NCBI GenBank assembly: GCA_032719365.1
Contig: CM064873.1
Span: 1,295,001 to 1,359,000 of the forward strand
Source: Prinsepia uniflora
Lineage: Eukaryota > Streptophyta > Magnoliopsida > Rosales > Rosaceae
DNA: 64,000 nt
Direction: 5' to 3'
In this document: positions 24,364-36,623 of the stretch, piece after piece
Position numbering within the stretch: the first letter of the stretch is position 1
How the letters are laid out: the number at the start of each line of letters is the position of its first letter
Notes under the pieces: model-generated
What the model was told of the DNA's origin: nothing
The model's database searches: none
Seen by the model: only the letters and a program-made list of their open reading frames with translations
Made by a program: the position numbers and the translations under genes

Positions 24364-26182
24364 TGATAAGTCCTCAAATAAGCGTTATTTTATATTATTT
24401 TATACCCATTATACTTGACTTTTAATATTAAAATAATAAATAATTAGACAAATTAATTTATTTTGTGATATTTTTGTAGAAATAAATAAAGCTTGGAATT
24501 TGGAGCATTTTGGTGAAAGAATCGTCCCGATCGGAATTATAACGAAGAAATTATGGACGAAATATGAGAAACTACCAAAAATCGCAAGGAAATTCGGTGG
24601 GAAGCTGCTGAAATCCAGCAGCCCAAGCCAAAAATCCAGCAGCCCCCAATAGTTCCCAAAATCAGCATATTTGCCCCAAAATCAGCAACTTTCCCCCAAA
24701 ATCAGCCACTTTTCTCCAAAATCAGCATATTTGCCCCAAAATCAGCATCTTTTCCCACCCAATCTCATCATTTCCATCACTTCTTCATGTACTATTTTAT
24801 TGCTATTTTTATATTTTAATTTTGTACTTTTAATTAAACAATTGTGGCACTCCCTCTATAAATAGGGAGGTCATTTCATGTATTTGGGGAGTCCCCCATT
24901 AGCTCCATTTCTTCCATTTTGCTTAGTTTTTAGTTTTCTTCTTTTAGTTCTTTTGCTTCTCTCTTTTGAGAGACATTTTTGGGGACCATTTTAACTTCTT
25001 GTAGATTTTCTTATTAATTAGCTTTCTTTTAATTCTTGTTCTTAATTTATGTTATTCTTATTTTTCTTAATTTCATTTCCTCTTTACTTTGTTCTTGTGA
25101 TATTTCTTTGAGATCTCTTAAACACATTTTTATGCTTCCCTTAAGAAATACCTAGGCCAAGTAATTCTAAGGCAATTCAAGAGTTTTAAGACCGAATTCC
25201 TCGTATTTCTTCTTCCATCTTCACAAGTTTCCTGCCGCTGTTCGGTGATTCTTGTGAAAATCCATACTTCTCTACTTAAATTCTTGTTATTGTTATTGGT
25301 TTTACTTATAATTCAATATATGTGTTGGTATTTTCTTTCTAACATTTGTAAGTAAGAATGCAATCTCCATGTGTTTTACTTTTTGAGTTTCTTTTACTTC
25401 ATATGTTTTAGTACTTAAACTTCAATTCGAAACTAAATGTTGATCCGCTGTTCGGGGCATTTAGGATAGAGTTGAAGAGATTTAATGTTTGATCGCTGTT
25501 CGGCGCATTAAATCACTTACTTAAGGTGAATCATATTGTAAGTAATAATCCGCTGTTCGGTGCATTTATAATATGAAAAATGTATGCATGTATTTGAGAT
25601 GATTAAGGTATGATTTCGTGATTGGTTCAATATGAGCATGATGTTAGAGTGTTGGTAAAAATATGTGTTTGAAGAAAATTCACTAGTACAAAGGTTAAAG
25701 TAGAAGTAAAATTAAGTATTTAATTATTTTTACTTGTTTTATTTATTTTATATTTACAACTCTTTTCAAACCCCCCCTTTTCAATTCTTTATTCTTTATT
25801 CTTTTATTCTTTTATTCTTTTATTCTTTTTTATTCTTTATTCTTTTATTATTTTATTCTTCTATCCTTTTTATTCTTTTATTCTTTTAATTCTTTTATTC
25901 TTTGATTCCTTTTTATTCTTCTTTTATTCTTTTATTCTTTTAATTCTTTTATTCTTTGATTCCTTTTTATTCTTTATTCTTTAATTCTTTAATTCTTTTA
26001 TTATTTGATTCTTTAATTCATTATTCTTTTATTCATCTCCCACTAACACATTATTAATGTTCCCTAATTTCCCCGGTTAAGAACGATCCCTATTTACCAA
26101 TACTACATCTACACAAAAAGGGTTTAAATTGCACAATACTCGAATTACGTGTTTAATTTGATGCGTAGTTTGGGCGTAGTCA
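24364..26182 (+). repeat. 5' LTR of element A
   Basis: The 1819-bp LTR contains five ~20-bp tandem units (CCCAAAATCAGCATATTTGC type, 24655-24752), a TATA box, four GCTGTTCGG words at 25230-25560, and a TTCTTTTA-rich microsatellite at 25785-26035. Confidence 0.92.
24856..24865 (+). promoter_or_regulatory. TATA box of the A LTR
   Basis: CTATAAATAG lies inside the near-palindrome CCCTCTATAAATAGGGAG and is conserved in all A-family LTRs in the window. Likely core promoter (inferred). Confidence 0.6.
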
Positions 26183-26187
26183 ATTTT

Positions 26188-26205
26188 TGGCGCCGTTGCC
26201 GGGGA
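26188..26205 (+). promoter_or_regulatory. Primer-binding site of A (tRNA-Asp type)
   Basis: TGGCGCCGTTGCCGGGGA lies five bases after the 5' LTR end. Confidence 0.88.
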
Positions 26206-28760
26206 AATTGAAAATCATTTTTAATTTGTTAGTGTATGTATATAAATTGTGCATATTATACTTGTTTATAAATTTTACTTTTGTTAATATTATATTTTTT
26301 TATAACCCTTACTTACTTGTTTATATTTTATTTATCCATCTTATTTTTGTTCTTATTATTTTTGTTTATAATGTTCATACTTTACTTATTCATAGTTTCT
26401 AATTTATACTTGTTCATAAATGTTCATAATTTTTTTTTTTATATATTTGTTCATATTCAAATTGTTTATGTAAATTTAAAATTCTATCATACTTGTTCAT
26501 AATTTAATTTAATTTGTACTTGTTATAAATGCATATTGTACATATTCATTTTTCCTTACTTTTAATGTATTTTATTTTTCTTTACACTTTCTAACTTTTT
26601 CTTTAATCCATTAACTTTAATTTTATTCCATAAACTTTTTCTTTATTCCTTTAACTTTAAATTTATTTCATTAACTTTTTATTCCACTAGCTTTTTATTC
26701 CATTAACTTTTATTCCATTAATTTTATTCATTAACTTTTTATTCCACTAACTTTTTATTCCATTAACTTTTATTCCATTAATTTTATTCATTAACTTTTT
26801 ATTCCACTAACTTTTTATTCCACTAACTTTTTATTCCATTAACTTTTATTCCATTAATTTTATTCATTAACTTTTTATTCCACTAACTTTTTATTTCATT
26901 AACTTTTATTCCATTAATTTTATTCATTAACTTTTTATTCCACTAACTTTTTATTCCACTAACTTTTTATTCCATTAACTTTTATTCCATTAATTTTATT
27001 CATTAACTTTTTATTCCACTAACTTTTTATTCCACTAACTTTTATTCCATTAATTTTATTCATTAACTTTTTATTCCACTAACTTTTTATTCCACTAACT
27101 TTTTATTCCATTAACTTTATTTCATTAACTTTTTATTCCATTAACTTTTTTATTACACTTATTTTATTCTTATGTAATTATTTATTTGGTTATGTCTTGA
27201 TAAAATTTAAATTTAAATTTAAAAAAAATTCGAAATAAATAAAAAATTTGAAAATAATAATAATAAAAAAATCTTATCTTAGCTTTATGTTAGTGTTAAT
27301 TCATACTTGTAAATAAATGTTGTATATATGTTACTTGTTACCTTTTATACTTGTTCATAACTTTTATATTTCATAGTATACATGCATACTTGTTCATAAT
27401 AGATTTTCATTTATATTTGTTTATAATTTTCTTACTTGTTATATTATTCTTGTTCATACTTGTACATAATGTTCATTCTTTTTAATTGTTCATAAATGCT
27501 TATGGTAAATATTCACTTTTCCTTATTTTTATTTTTATTTGTAATTAAAAAAAAACATAAAATTCGTAAAAAAAAAATTAAAAATTAAAAAAATTTCTTT
27601 TTCTTCATTTATTTAATTTTTAAATTCAGAAAAAAAAAATTAATTAATAAAAAATAAAAAAATTTCTTTTTCTTCATTTATTCGTAAAAATATTCATTTA
27701 TCTTCACTTTGTGTTAGTGTAAATCTAAATTGTTAAATAAATCTTATACTTATGTTAGTTTGTTAATGAGAAATTGTTTTGTAAATATCATTACTTGTGA
27801 ATAAAACCATACTTGTAAATAAATTGTTCATACTTGTATAAATTGTTCATACGTAAATTGTCATGTTATATTTGTAAATTGTGCATAAAAAACATACTTG
27901 TAAATAGTTATTGCATTCATGCATTAGTCTCAGCTATATGTAGATCACTTGTGCTTCGAAGTTTAGATTTTGATCTTTATCGGCGATGACTCTTTTGTTA
28001 ACTCTCACCCACGGTAATTGTTAACACTTGAGTCATCTTAATTCCTCTGGAGTAAGAAATTTTCGAGGGTGATGTCTAGGACAAGAGACGGTACTCATAA
28101 CGGGTTTTGGGTCTAAGAAAATAGCCCTGCCTCTTATGTGTATTCTTTCTAACCTGGTCACTTTTGAAGTTGCCCAAACAGTTGAATTAATCCAAGATAT
28201 TTACTTGGGCCGCACGGACGTATAAGTCTCCATCTAAACTTTGAAGCTATGTGAACCATATATATCTTTGACTTCCCCCGACATGTAAATATTGTTTATA
28301 TCTTAATTTACATTATTTGTCATGACAAAGTTAACTTGGATCTTTAGTTTAACTAACTTGCATCTTTCATTCTAACTTGCATTTCATCTTTCATTTAACT
28401 TGCATATTTAGTTTAACTTGCATTGCACTCTTCCTCTAACTTACATCTCTTAACTCAAATTGCATCATTAACTTCAATTTGCATATTTAACTTGCATTCT
28501 TAACTAATGTACATCTCTGACTAACTAACTTGCATCTCTGTCTAGGCTGGATGGACGTTAAACTTCAAGCGCTTGTTGGGAGGCAACCCAATGTGTTCCT
28601 GGGATGTGAAGGAGTCATCAATACAGATTTGCTATCCTCTACCCTTCACTCTCTTTTATTTTGTTTATTTAATGTTTTCCTATTATTTTCGTAAATCATC
28701 TTCCGTACTTTGATTCTATGTTTAATTACTTCGTATTTTCCTACATTGAGGACAATGTAG
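26206..28760 (+). other. Non-coding AT-rich interior of A
   Basis: No gag or pol frame. After the minisatellite (26690-27125), further repeated words occur: TACTTGTTCATAA, AACTTGCATCTTTCATT at 28360-28530, and the block GCGCTTGTTGGGAGGCAACC at 28569-28588. The last is a hallmark I know from Athila-related non-autonomous elements. Confidence 0.7.
26690..27125 (+). repeat. Minisatellite of 60-75-bp units in the A interior
   Basis: Units combine CTTTTTATTCCACTAA, CTTTTTATTCCATTAA, CTTTTATTCCATTAA and TTTTATTCATTAA modules. The commonest higher-order period is exactly 60 bp, extended to 75 bp by one extra 15-bp module. Confidence 0.85.
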
Positions 28761-28780
28761 AATTTAAGTGTGGGGGAATG
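28761..28780 (+). promoter_or_regulatory. Internal purine-tract-like motif of A
   Basis: AATTTAAGTGTGGGGGAATG, preceded by ACATTGAGGACAATGTAG, closely resembles the real 3' purine tract at 30398-30417. It lies 1.6 kb before the 3' LTR. It may be a second plus-strand primer or a relic. Confidence 0.5.
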
Positions 28781-30397
28781 GTTTACAATTTTAATTGTTC
28801 AAAAAAAAAAACAAAAAAAATTGAAAAAAATTATAAAAAAAAGGGTGAAAAAAAAAATGAAAAAAAAAATATTATTGTTTTTTTTGAATCTTTTTGTTTT
28901 AACTTAGTATTTTTATGAGTCTTAAGTTGCCATTTAACTTGTCAATGACATAAATGAACAGAAAGGAATATGTTATGGCCATAAAGATAATCACTACAAC
29001 TTGAATTTGTTTGTTAATATTTTGTGATTAAGTGTTATAACTTGAAGATAATGCATGTAAATTGGCATATAAACGAGCATGATAAGATAAGTATGAATCA
29101 TATGAACCTTATGTGAGCTTTAGAACTTTATATACATCTTTGATGAGTGATTCATAAGTTCTTTGTTTAAATTGATATACATATGCCTCATAACTACTTG
29201 CCATAGCTTTTAATGAACTCTAGAGTACTAGAACTTATTCAATGTGATTTTCAAAGCTTTTAAGTCAATAAACTCTCTGATTTTGGATATGATTAAGGCA
29301 TTAGGGTTAACACCACAAATTCAAATATCCATGTTCCCTATTTTGTGCGCACAAGTTGCGACCCCCTTAGTTTTAACCCTTTTGAGCCCACATTAAGCCT
29401 TTCTTTCATCACCATGATTATCTAAACACTTGAGCTTAGTATAGACATCCTTTACCCTTGTTCCAAGAACTCGGTTAAAGACATAATGATTGTGTAAAGA
29501 GAAAATAATGATGTTGGAAAGACTTTTATGTGAATTATTTGGATTTACCGACTCATGCTTTGTTGTATCGTTGACACATGTTATTACCTTGATATAAAAA
29601 AAAAATTCAAAAAAAAAAACAAAAAATATCAAAAAAAAAAAAAAAAAAAAGAAGAAAAAAAAAAAAAGTCGAGTCTCGATCAAGGTAATAAGGTTTGATT
29701 ATGTAATGTTTGAGTTAAGTCTCTTACATTTGTAAATCCGACACAAAGAATGATTGTGAGGCCCAACATGATGGAATTAGGCCTATGTTCGAAAGGATGG
29801 ATTACTGACATCACTGCACTAAGGTTGGGAAGCTATGATACGTTTTGGGAGTCTATTGAGTCTTGGAACGAATTGAGCACCACTTGTCCTATATTTTCCT
29901 TGCCTCTAAACTTAGCCCCATTACAACCTTCGTAAAGACCTTATGATCCTTAAGATGGTAAAATTTGATTAGTTGAGTTAATCACTTGAGTAAGCTTATG
30001 GTTTTGGATCATTTGTGCAAGTATGTTTTGTTTTTATCTTGAGGTGTTTGTTTGAGATTTTGCAAAAGTACTTCATTTCGATTATGTGAGTATTTCTCAC
30101 ATACTTTGAGTGCAAACACAAACCCTCACAAATTGAGTGAACTTATGAGTGCATATCCTTGTGAGTTGATTCATACTTGTTTTATTCATGTTGAGATCCA
30201 TTTCACCATATTTACTCATTATCTTACTTGTTGAAGCATTTTGTTACAAAGTATTAACTTTTGAATTCCATATGCTTAAACGCTTTAAGTGAAAATCTTT
30301 TATGCCATGATTGTAATAATGAAATATTGAGACAAATAGTTAAAGGTTACTTGTTTGAGTTCGTAGTTTAATTTTAGTATTTGCTAGGGACTAGCAA
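28781..30397 (+). other. Interior of A between the two purine-tract motifs
   Basis: Non-coding. A-rich runs at about 28800-28880 and 29598-29663 interrupt moderately complex sequence. Short open frames here have no family signature. Confidence 0.6.
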
Positions 30398-30417
30398 AGT
30401 TTAAGTGTGGGGGTATT
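30398..30417 (+). promoter_or_regulatory. Polypurine tract before the 3' LTR of A
   Basis: AGTTTAAGTGTGGGGGTATT directly precedes the TGATAAG start of the 3' LTR. Confidence 0.8.
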
Positions 30418-30849
30418 TGATAAGTCCTCAAATAAGCGTTATTTTATATTATTTTATACCCATTATACTTGACTTTTAATATTAAAATAATAAATAATTA
30501 GACAAATTAATTTATTTTGTGATATTTTTGTAGAAATAAATAAAGCTTGGAATTTGGAGCATTTTGGTGAAAGAATCGTCCCGATCGGAATTATAACGAA
30601 GAAATTATGGACGAAATATGAGAAACTACCGAAAATCGCAAGGAAATTCGGTGGGAAGCTGCTGAAATCCAGCAGCCCAAGCCAAAAATCCAGCAGCCCC
30701 CAATAGTTCCCAAAATCAGCATATTTGCCCCAAAATCAGCAACTTTCCCCCAAAATCAGCCACTTTTCTCCAAAATCAGCATATTTGCCCCAAAATCAGC
30801 ATCTTTTCCCACCCAATCTCATCATTTCCATCACTTCTTCATGTACTAT
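30418..30849 (+). repeat. 3' LTR of A, first part (432 bp)
   Basis: Identical by eye to 24364-24795 apart from one base (CTACCG against CTACCA). It is cut at ACTAT by element B2 and continues at 42972. Confidence 0.92.
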
Positions 30850-33725
30850 TGTAACGACCCGTCCCGAATATCGGGATTTAATATTATTTAATTGTGATTT
30901 ACTAATCTGGGATTAGTTGGGCGATTTCGGACGAATTGTGCAAAATGACCGTTTTGCCCCTGGGCGTGGGCAAGACGTTGACTTTTAATTCGGATGGTCA
31001 AATGGACTTTGACCGATGACCGTGACGTAGTTCGGGACGTCACGAGTTCATAGACAGGTGGCACGTTCAATTCCGACGTTCGTGGTGAAAGTTATGATGT
31101 ACGGAAGTCCAGGGGCGTTTTCGTAATTTGGACGATATAAGGGGGAAATGTTGACTTTTTGATCGGGATGCCCGATGGCCGAGGACCGAGGACCGTTAGG
31201 AAGGTCTCGATGCCCTGAGTTCGTAGACAGGCGGCACGCATCAATCGGAGTCCGTATGACCGAGTTACGGGTCAGGATGCGTGAGGGGCATTTTGGTAAT
31301 TTTCTGCACAAGGGCAGAATTGTAATTTTCTTCACGGGACACTGTTCCATTGAAGTAGCCGTGAGGTGGATGCTTTGTGCGATCGATCCCTTGTTTTGTT
31401 TATGATTTAATTGAGTTAATTGGACCAGTATGAGGTGGAATTGCACATGTTTGGTGCTGGCAATCGATCAAAAGGACATGGGCACTGGTTGTTTAATGTT
31501 TTCGGGTCTGTGCAGGGGAACCTTGCACAGTCATTTGAGGACACTTTTGGACGCCTTTAACGGCTGAATTGAATTAAAAGAATGGTGAGTGAGTCGAGAG
31601 CGGTTCACTGAGATTGAGAATGAGAGGAATGAGTGAGTTTGGGGCTGAAATTCTCTGAAAACCCGAAACTGGGTTCTGGGGAATTCAAATTCGAATTTCC
31701 AGTTTCAGGCCAGCCCAAGCCTAATTGATGAGTGTTTGAGCTTCCTGGAACTTCAACGAGTCGAACCAGATCAAATGGGGCAAGCTTGGGAGCTCCTAGG
31801 GCCGTGAACGGACATGGTGGACGGCCGGAAAACTCGAGCTTGAGTTGTGACGATTGAGGTATTGTCGAGTTAAATTAATGATGCTAATTAGTTCGTTGTA
31901 GTCCTTATTAACTTCCTGTGAAGTTAATTTGATTTTGGTTAAGGATTGGAGGAGCTCTGGTGATCGACCCGTTTTGGGTGATCACGGGTTGTCGACAAGA
32001 TTGATCGACGGTTGATGCTAATCATGGACACAGAACTGAAATTGGTGGATTGGTGATTGTTGTAGGATCAAGAACGGATGGAATTGATATCGAATTGAGG
32101 GTGTTTGAAACGGATCCTATCGCGGGTAATCTGACCCGTTTACCAGTCATTCGGGTGAAGAAGGAGCACTGTAGCAGGCGCGTGGCTTTCACGCGCAGCC
32201 ACTCACGGCGGCGCGTGACGGCGCGTGGGTACGAATCTCGAGGTGAGGTCAACATGACTTTTATCCTATACATTGTAACGAACATTTTGGGATTGGTTTC
32301 GTGTCGATCGGACACCGTCTCGATATTGTTCGGGATGTCCGAAGGTTTTAAATCCAATTTAAAAATACTTAAAAATTCGGGAAAATTACGGGACTTGAAT
32401 AGGATGTTAATGATGAGGTTAGTGATCCTCTAAATTGATTTGAACAGGATTGGGAGTCCCGGTGATAGTGAGGTGGCCCGGGAGGGCCTATGGCACGCGT
32501 ATCGAGGCGCTCGGTTAAACGGTCTGTGAGTGGACATTGGTTTTATAAATTCGATGCATGCATAACTGTTTCATGATTGTTATAATTGGGATTATATGAT
32601 TTATTTTGGATATCAGTGAATTTATATGTTTTCACGCTTTTCGAGGCGATTTACGTGTTTGCACGTGAATCGAGGTTTTCTGGATTTGCACTGATTTCCA
32701 TAAATATGGATGGATATGATTTCATGAAACGGTCACGGATTTGATAATGTGAAATCGGGCCAGGGGCCCAGTTAATTTGTTGAATCGGGCCAGAGGCCCA
32801 ATTGAATTATGAAATCGGGCCAGGGGCCCAGTTAACTTATGAATCGGGCCAGGAGCCCAGTTGACTTGTATATGTGATTTCGGGTCGGGGACCCTAAAAT
32901 GGAATTGAATGAACTATTTCGGATTTGATTCAACTATTTGGACTTGTGACGGTTTTATGGAAATTCGGGGCAGGGCCCTTGTGATATTTTGGAAATGAAT
33001 AATAAAATGTGTTCCATAAAACCATCTCGATATGAGGATATTTATATCCTGGTCTCCTCCAAGTGTCGGGGACACTGGAGAAGTCACGGTGCATTGCCTG
33101 CGAGGGCTCATTGTACGGAGCTACCGGACCGTATAGTGATCCAGGAGCAGGATTGCTGGACGTCATGGACGTCAGACATCGGGGATGTCAGAGATATGGA
33201 CCCGGTGAGACCCCGGGCAGCACGCGTTGCTTAATACCGTGAGATATGACGTCAGGAACGTCAAGCGTCTAGGACGCTAGGCATCGGGGATGCCGGAGAT
33301 GGAAAAGTAATAAATGAATATTACTAAATTGATGAAATAACTCTTGGATTGACTTTTGGAATTTGAAACTATGCTTTGGTTTCCGGGCTAAGGCCCTAAT
33401 GGTTATTTCTAAATAAATATGGGATTATTGGTTTTTGGTGCATGCATATGATTTTACTGAGGGGCATAAATGTCTTATAAATGTTTTTATCAGACTTGTT
33501 TATTTTCGTCCACTCACAGCTTTTGTTTTCAATGCCCTTCAGGTTGATTCCGGATACGACTGCAGCAGAGACTTGAGCATCGTACACCTCCTCCATCGAT
33601 CCTTACGCACTCTGGAAGCCCGTTTGGGCAATGGCAATCGGTTATCCCTTGTCTGGCGCCTCTTGTCAGACGGGAGCACGTCACATTCCATGGTAATCCC
33701 GGGGGGATTGGGATGGGTCGTGTCA
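30850..33725 (+). repeat. 5' LTR of B2
   Basis: 2876 bp. Tandem GGGCCAGGGGCCCAGTT units are at 32755-32868 and hairpin modules at 33158-33290 (for example AGCGTCTAGGACGCT and GGCATCGGGGATGCC). Confidence 0.92.
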
Positions 33726-33974
33726 AGTGGTATCAGAGCAGGTTTTGCTCTTTTGTGCGCAAAGGACGAGGGTGTGATGTCTCTTTGGGCTGCTGTTCCG
33801 TTGTCAACCTGATAGATAGTTTTGGGTTTGTATGGTGAATTGGGTGTGTTTGGCCCGATACGCCGTGCATGGTTGCGATTCAACCCAGGTGGGGTTGTAT
33901 ACGATTAACTGGTAATGTGGGACCGTCGGTTCGGTCATGTGATGATGGATTGTTGTGCCACTGGGCACAGCTAG

Positions 33975-36618
33975 TGTCAGGACCCACCCCGGTTTCACCC
34001 CGAAACCCGAGGTAAATCCCGCTCCCGTCTGACTCCCCGACACAAAACTCAAGTAACACTCACTCGAAACCAGTCAAACGCAAACCATAACCACCAAATC
34101 ATCATTTTCTCGATCAAACCTGCTGGACCTATCCGAGTCTTTAAACTCCCGAGTCTTTAAACTCAATCCAGGCCTTAATCATATCCGAGTCTTTAAACTC
34201 CCGAGTCTTTAAACTCAAGGCCTACGGGGGAAAATCAATATATATCCGAGTCTTTAAACTCCCGAGTCTTTAAACTCAATCCGGGTCTTTAAACCCAATC
34301 CGGCCGGTCCCCCGTCACATATATCCGGGTCTTTAAACCCAATATCCAGATCCAGCAAATCCAATCTCAAAATCATTTGAAAACCATTTACCAACCCACA
34401 TCCAAACCCGAATCCGAAATCACTGGTCCGATGCCCTTCCGGCATCCAGAACCGTCATTCCGAATCCAAATCCAGAAACCACTTTCCCCTTGAAAACCAA
34501 CTTCCATTTCCGAAATTCGTTTCTAGAACCAAAAACCTTGATCATTGAAATCATGTTCCAAAATCCACTTATAACCATTGAAAACCACTTATCTTTTCAA
34601 ATCCCAAAACCATAACATCAATTTCCAGAAACCAACCATTCCTCGTAAAACGTGTAATAATGTAAAACCAACCAAAACATATTCGATAAACATAGAATCA
34701 TAATCAAAACCATAAAACAATTATAGAAAACAGTTATGCATGTTCGAGTTTAAGGAAAGGGTCCACTCACAGTACTGAGCCCTACTCGCGTCCCGAACGT
34801 CCAGCTCGTTCCTTGGCTTCCTCGGGAAATCCCGATCCTGTCAAACACCGTCACATTACGTCACTAATACATCTACGAACACTCACCTAAAAGCCCTCAA
34901 AAATCCCCGGACCAAAGACTTAAAACCCCGGGACCCTACACATTCACCCTCGCGGAACTCAACTCAAACAACTTCCGATTGACCCGAAACCAACTCCATT
35001 GAACTCACCATGACTCCTAGACCAAAAGTCATGTTGACCGTTTTCCCATCCGCCGCCGCACGCGCCCCCACGCGCCGCCCAAAGTGGCTGCGCGTGGCCC
35101 CACGCGCCAGCTACAGTACACCTTCAACCTCACGTCGACCCGGTTCAACACAGTAGGCTACAGCTGAACCGGCGTCAACGGTTCTCCGCCGTACCTGCAC
35201 GATTTCCTTCCCTTTCTTCACCTAAAGCTTCGTCCAGTTCCAATATAACCATTCCACAGCTCCTCAGACCTCGACACCGCCTCAATCCCGTCGACTGAAG
35301 CTCGAAACCAGACAGCCAACAACCCCTGTTTCACGATCCAGCCACCCAGCTCACCACCCTTCACGGTGGCTTCACCAAACTCTGCCCTGAACCTCACTGA
35401 TCCTAACCCAACTCACCTAGACCTTCGACTCAACCCCAATCGTCACGACTAGCCGTTTGAACATCGCGGCAAAACAGAGCATACAGGTACCCCCGTCGTG
35501 CTAACCTCCGCCGTGTACACCCCCGTCACGGCGACCATCCTAGTCGACGCCTAGGACCCTCCTGAACCTCACCCTGACCTCCATTCCTCTCGACTCTAAG
35601 CCCAACCTCACAACTTTCAAATTGAGCAGCACGGGAAAAACAGAGCAAAAGATCTCACCTTCCGATCGCGTCTCCGCCGTGCGCACCGTCGCGTGCCACG
35701 GTGCTCGTTGGACTCCCTGCAGCCTCCTGCAGCTCCCCCTGCCTTGGTTGGAGCCACTCCACGGCGTAGCCACCACCTCGAACTCACCGTCTCCCTGTTT
35801 CCCCAAAACCTTTGCCGCACCACCGTCGTGCCGCCGTGCACGATTGCACCACCAGAACACTACCACCTACTCAAACTCTCCTCCCTGTCACTCTCACAAG
35901 CACTCTTCACTCCCCCCTTGCACTGAGTCGATCAATTGCTCTCCATTCCTCACCCTCTGTTTCTGTCTATGTCGAAGAACCACACACGGGCACGCACAAG
36001 TGCACCCAAATAATTGGGACCGCGCACATACAGGATTCCACCAGAATCCTCTACACACATGCCACATGTCACAATCCACTCCACACACTCCCACATGGCC
36101 TAATCCCAGCCGTCCATTCCTTTCCTCTGTGCACAAATCCCAATGTGCCACAATGACCAAAATACCCTTCTTTTTAACTCATATTTACGATTTAACCAAA
36201 ACTTCCTAGACCCGTAACTCTCGCCCCGTAAGTCCGATGAAGACGTGCCGCCTGTCATCGAACTCAGGACGACGGAATCTATCTAACCATCCTAGGTCAA
36301 CCTACCAACTCTCGATTATTCAAAAAGTCAACTTTTCCCCTTAATTCCTCGACCTTCCGAACATCACAACTTCCTCCTCGGATGTCGGAATCAGGCGTGC
36401 CACTTGCCTATGGATTCGTAACGTCCTCAACTACGTCCTGGTCACTGGTCAACTCCCATTTGACCACCCGAAATAAAAGTCAACATTTCTGCCGGACTCA
36501 GGGGCAAAATCGTCATTCTAAGTTCCCGGACCCCTCGGGACCACCTAACCCTTGATTAACCTTACTAATCACACCTTAATCACTCTACTTATCCCAATTC
36601 TCGGGACGGGTTGTTACA
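33975..36618 (-). mobile_element. Antisense solo LTR C, related to the B family
   Basis: The 2644-bp block reads on the minus strand from TGTAACAACCCGTCCCGAGA to GGTGGGTCCTGACA, a diverged version of the B LTR. It shares the AGTTGACTTTTTGA, TGTCATCGAACTCAGG and CGTGCCGCCTG-type blocks. The target duplication GCTAG (33970-33974 and 36619-36623) interrupts sequence that is continuous at 22880-22915 in B1. There is no primer site or second LTR, so it is a solo LTR. A GAGTCTTTAAACTC repeat cluster occupies about 34130-34345. Open frames of 100-195 codons at 35540-36209 run on both strands and are not supported as genes. Confidence 0.9.
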
Positions 36619-36623
36619 GCTAG

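Noticed and set aside
26187..26502. Leu/Phe/Ile-rich frames resembling membrane peptides
   Set aside because: They arise from T-rich non-coding sequence directly after the element A primer site.
35540..36209. Open frames up to 195 codons on both strands
   Set aside because: They lie inside solo LTR C in a GC-richer patch, overlap on opposite strands and have no domain features.
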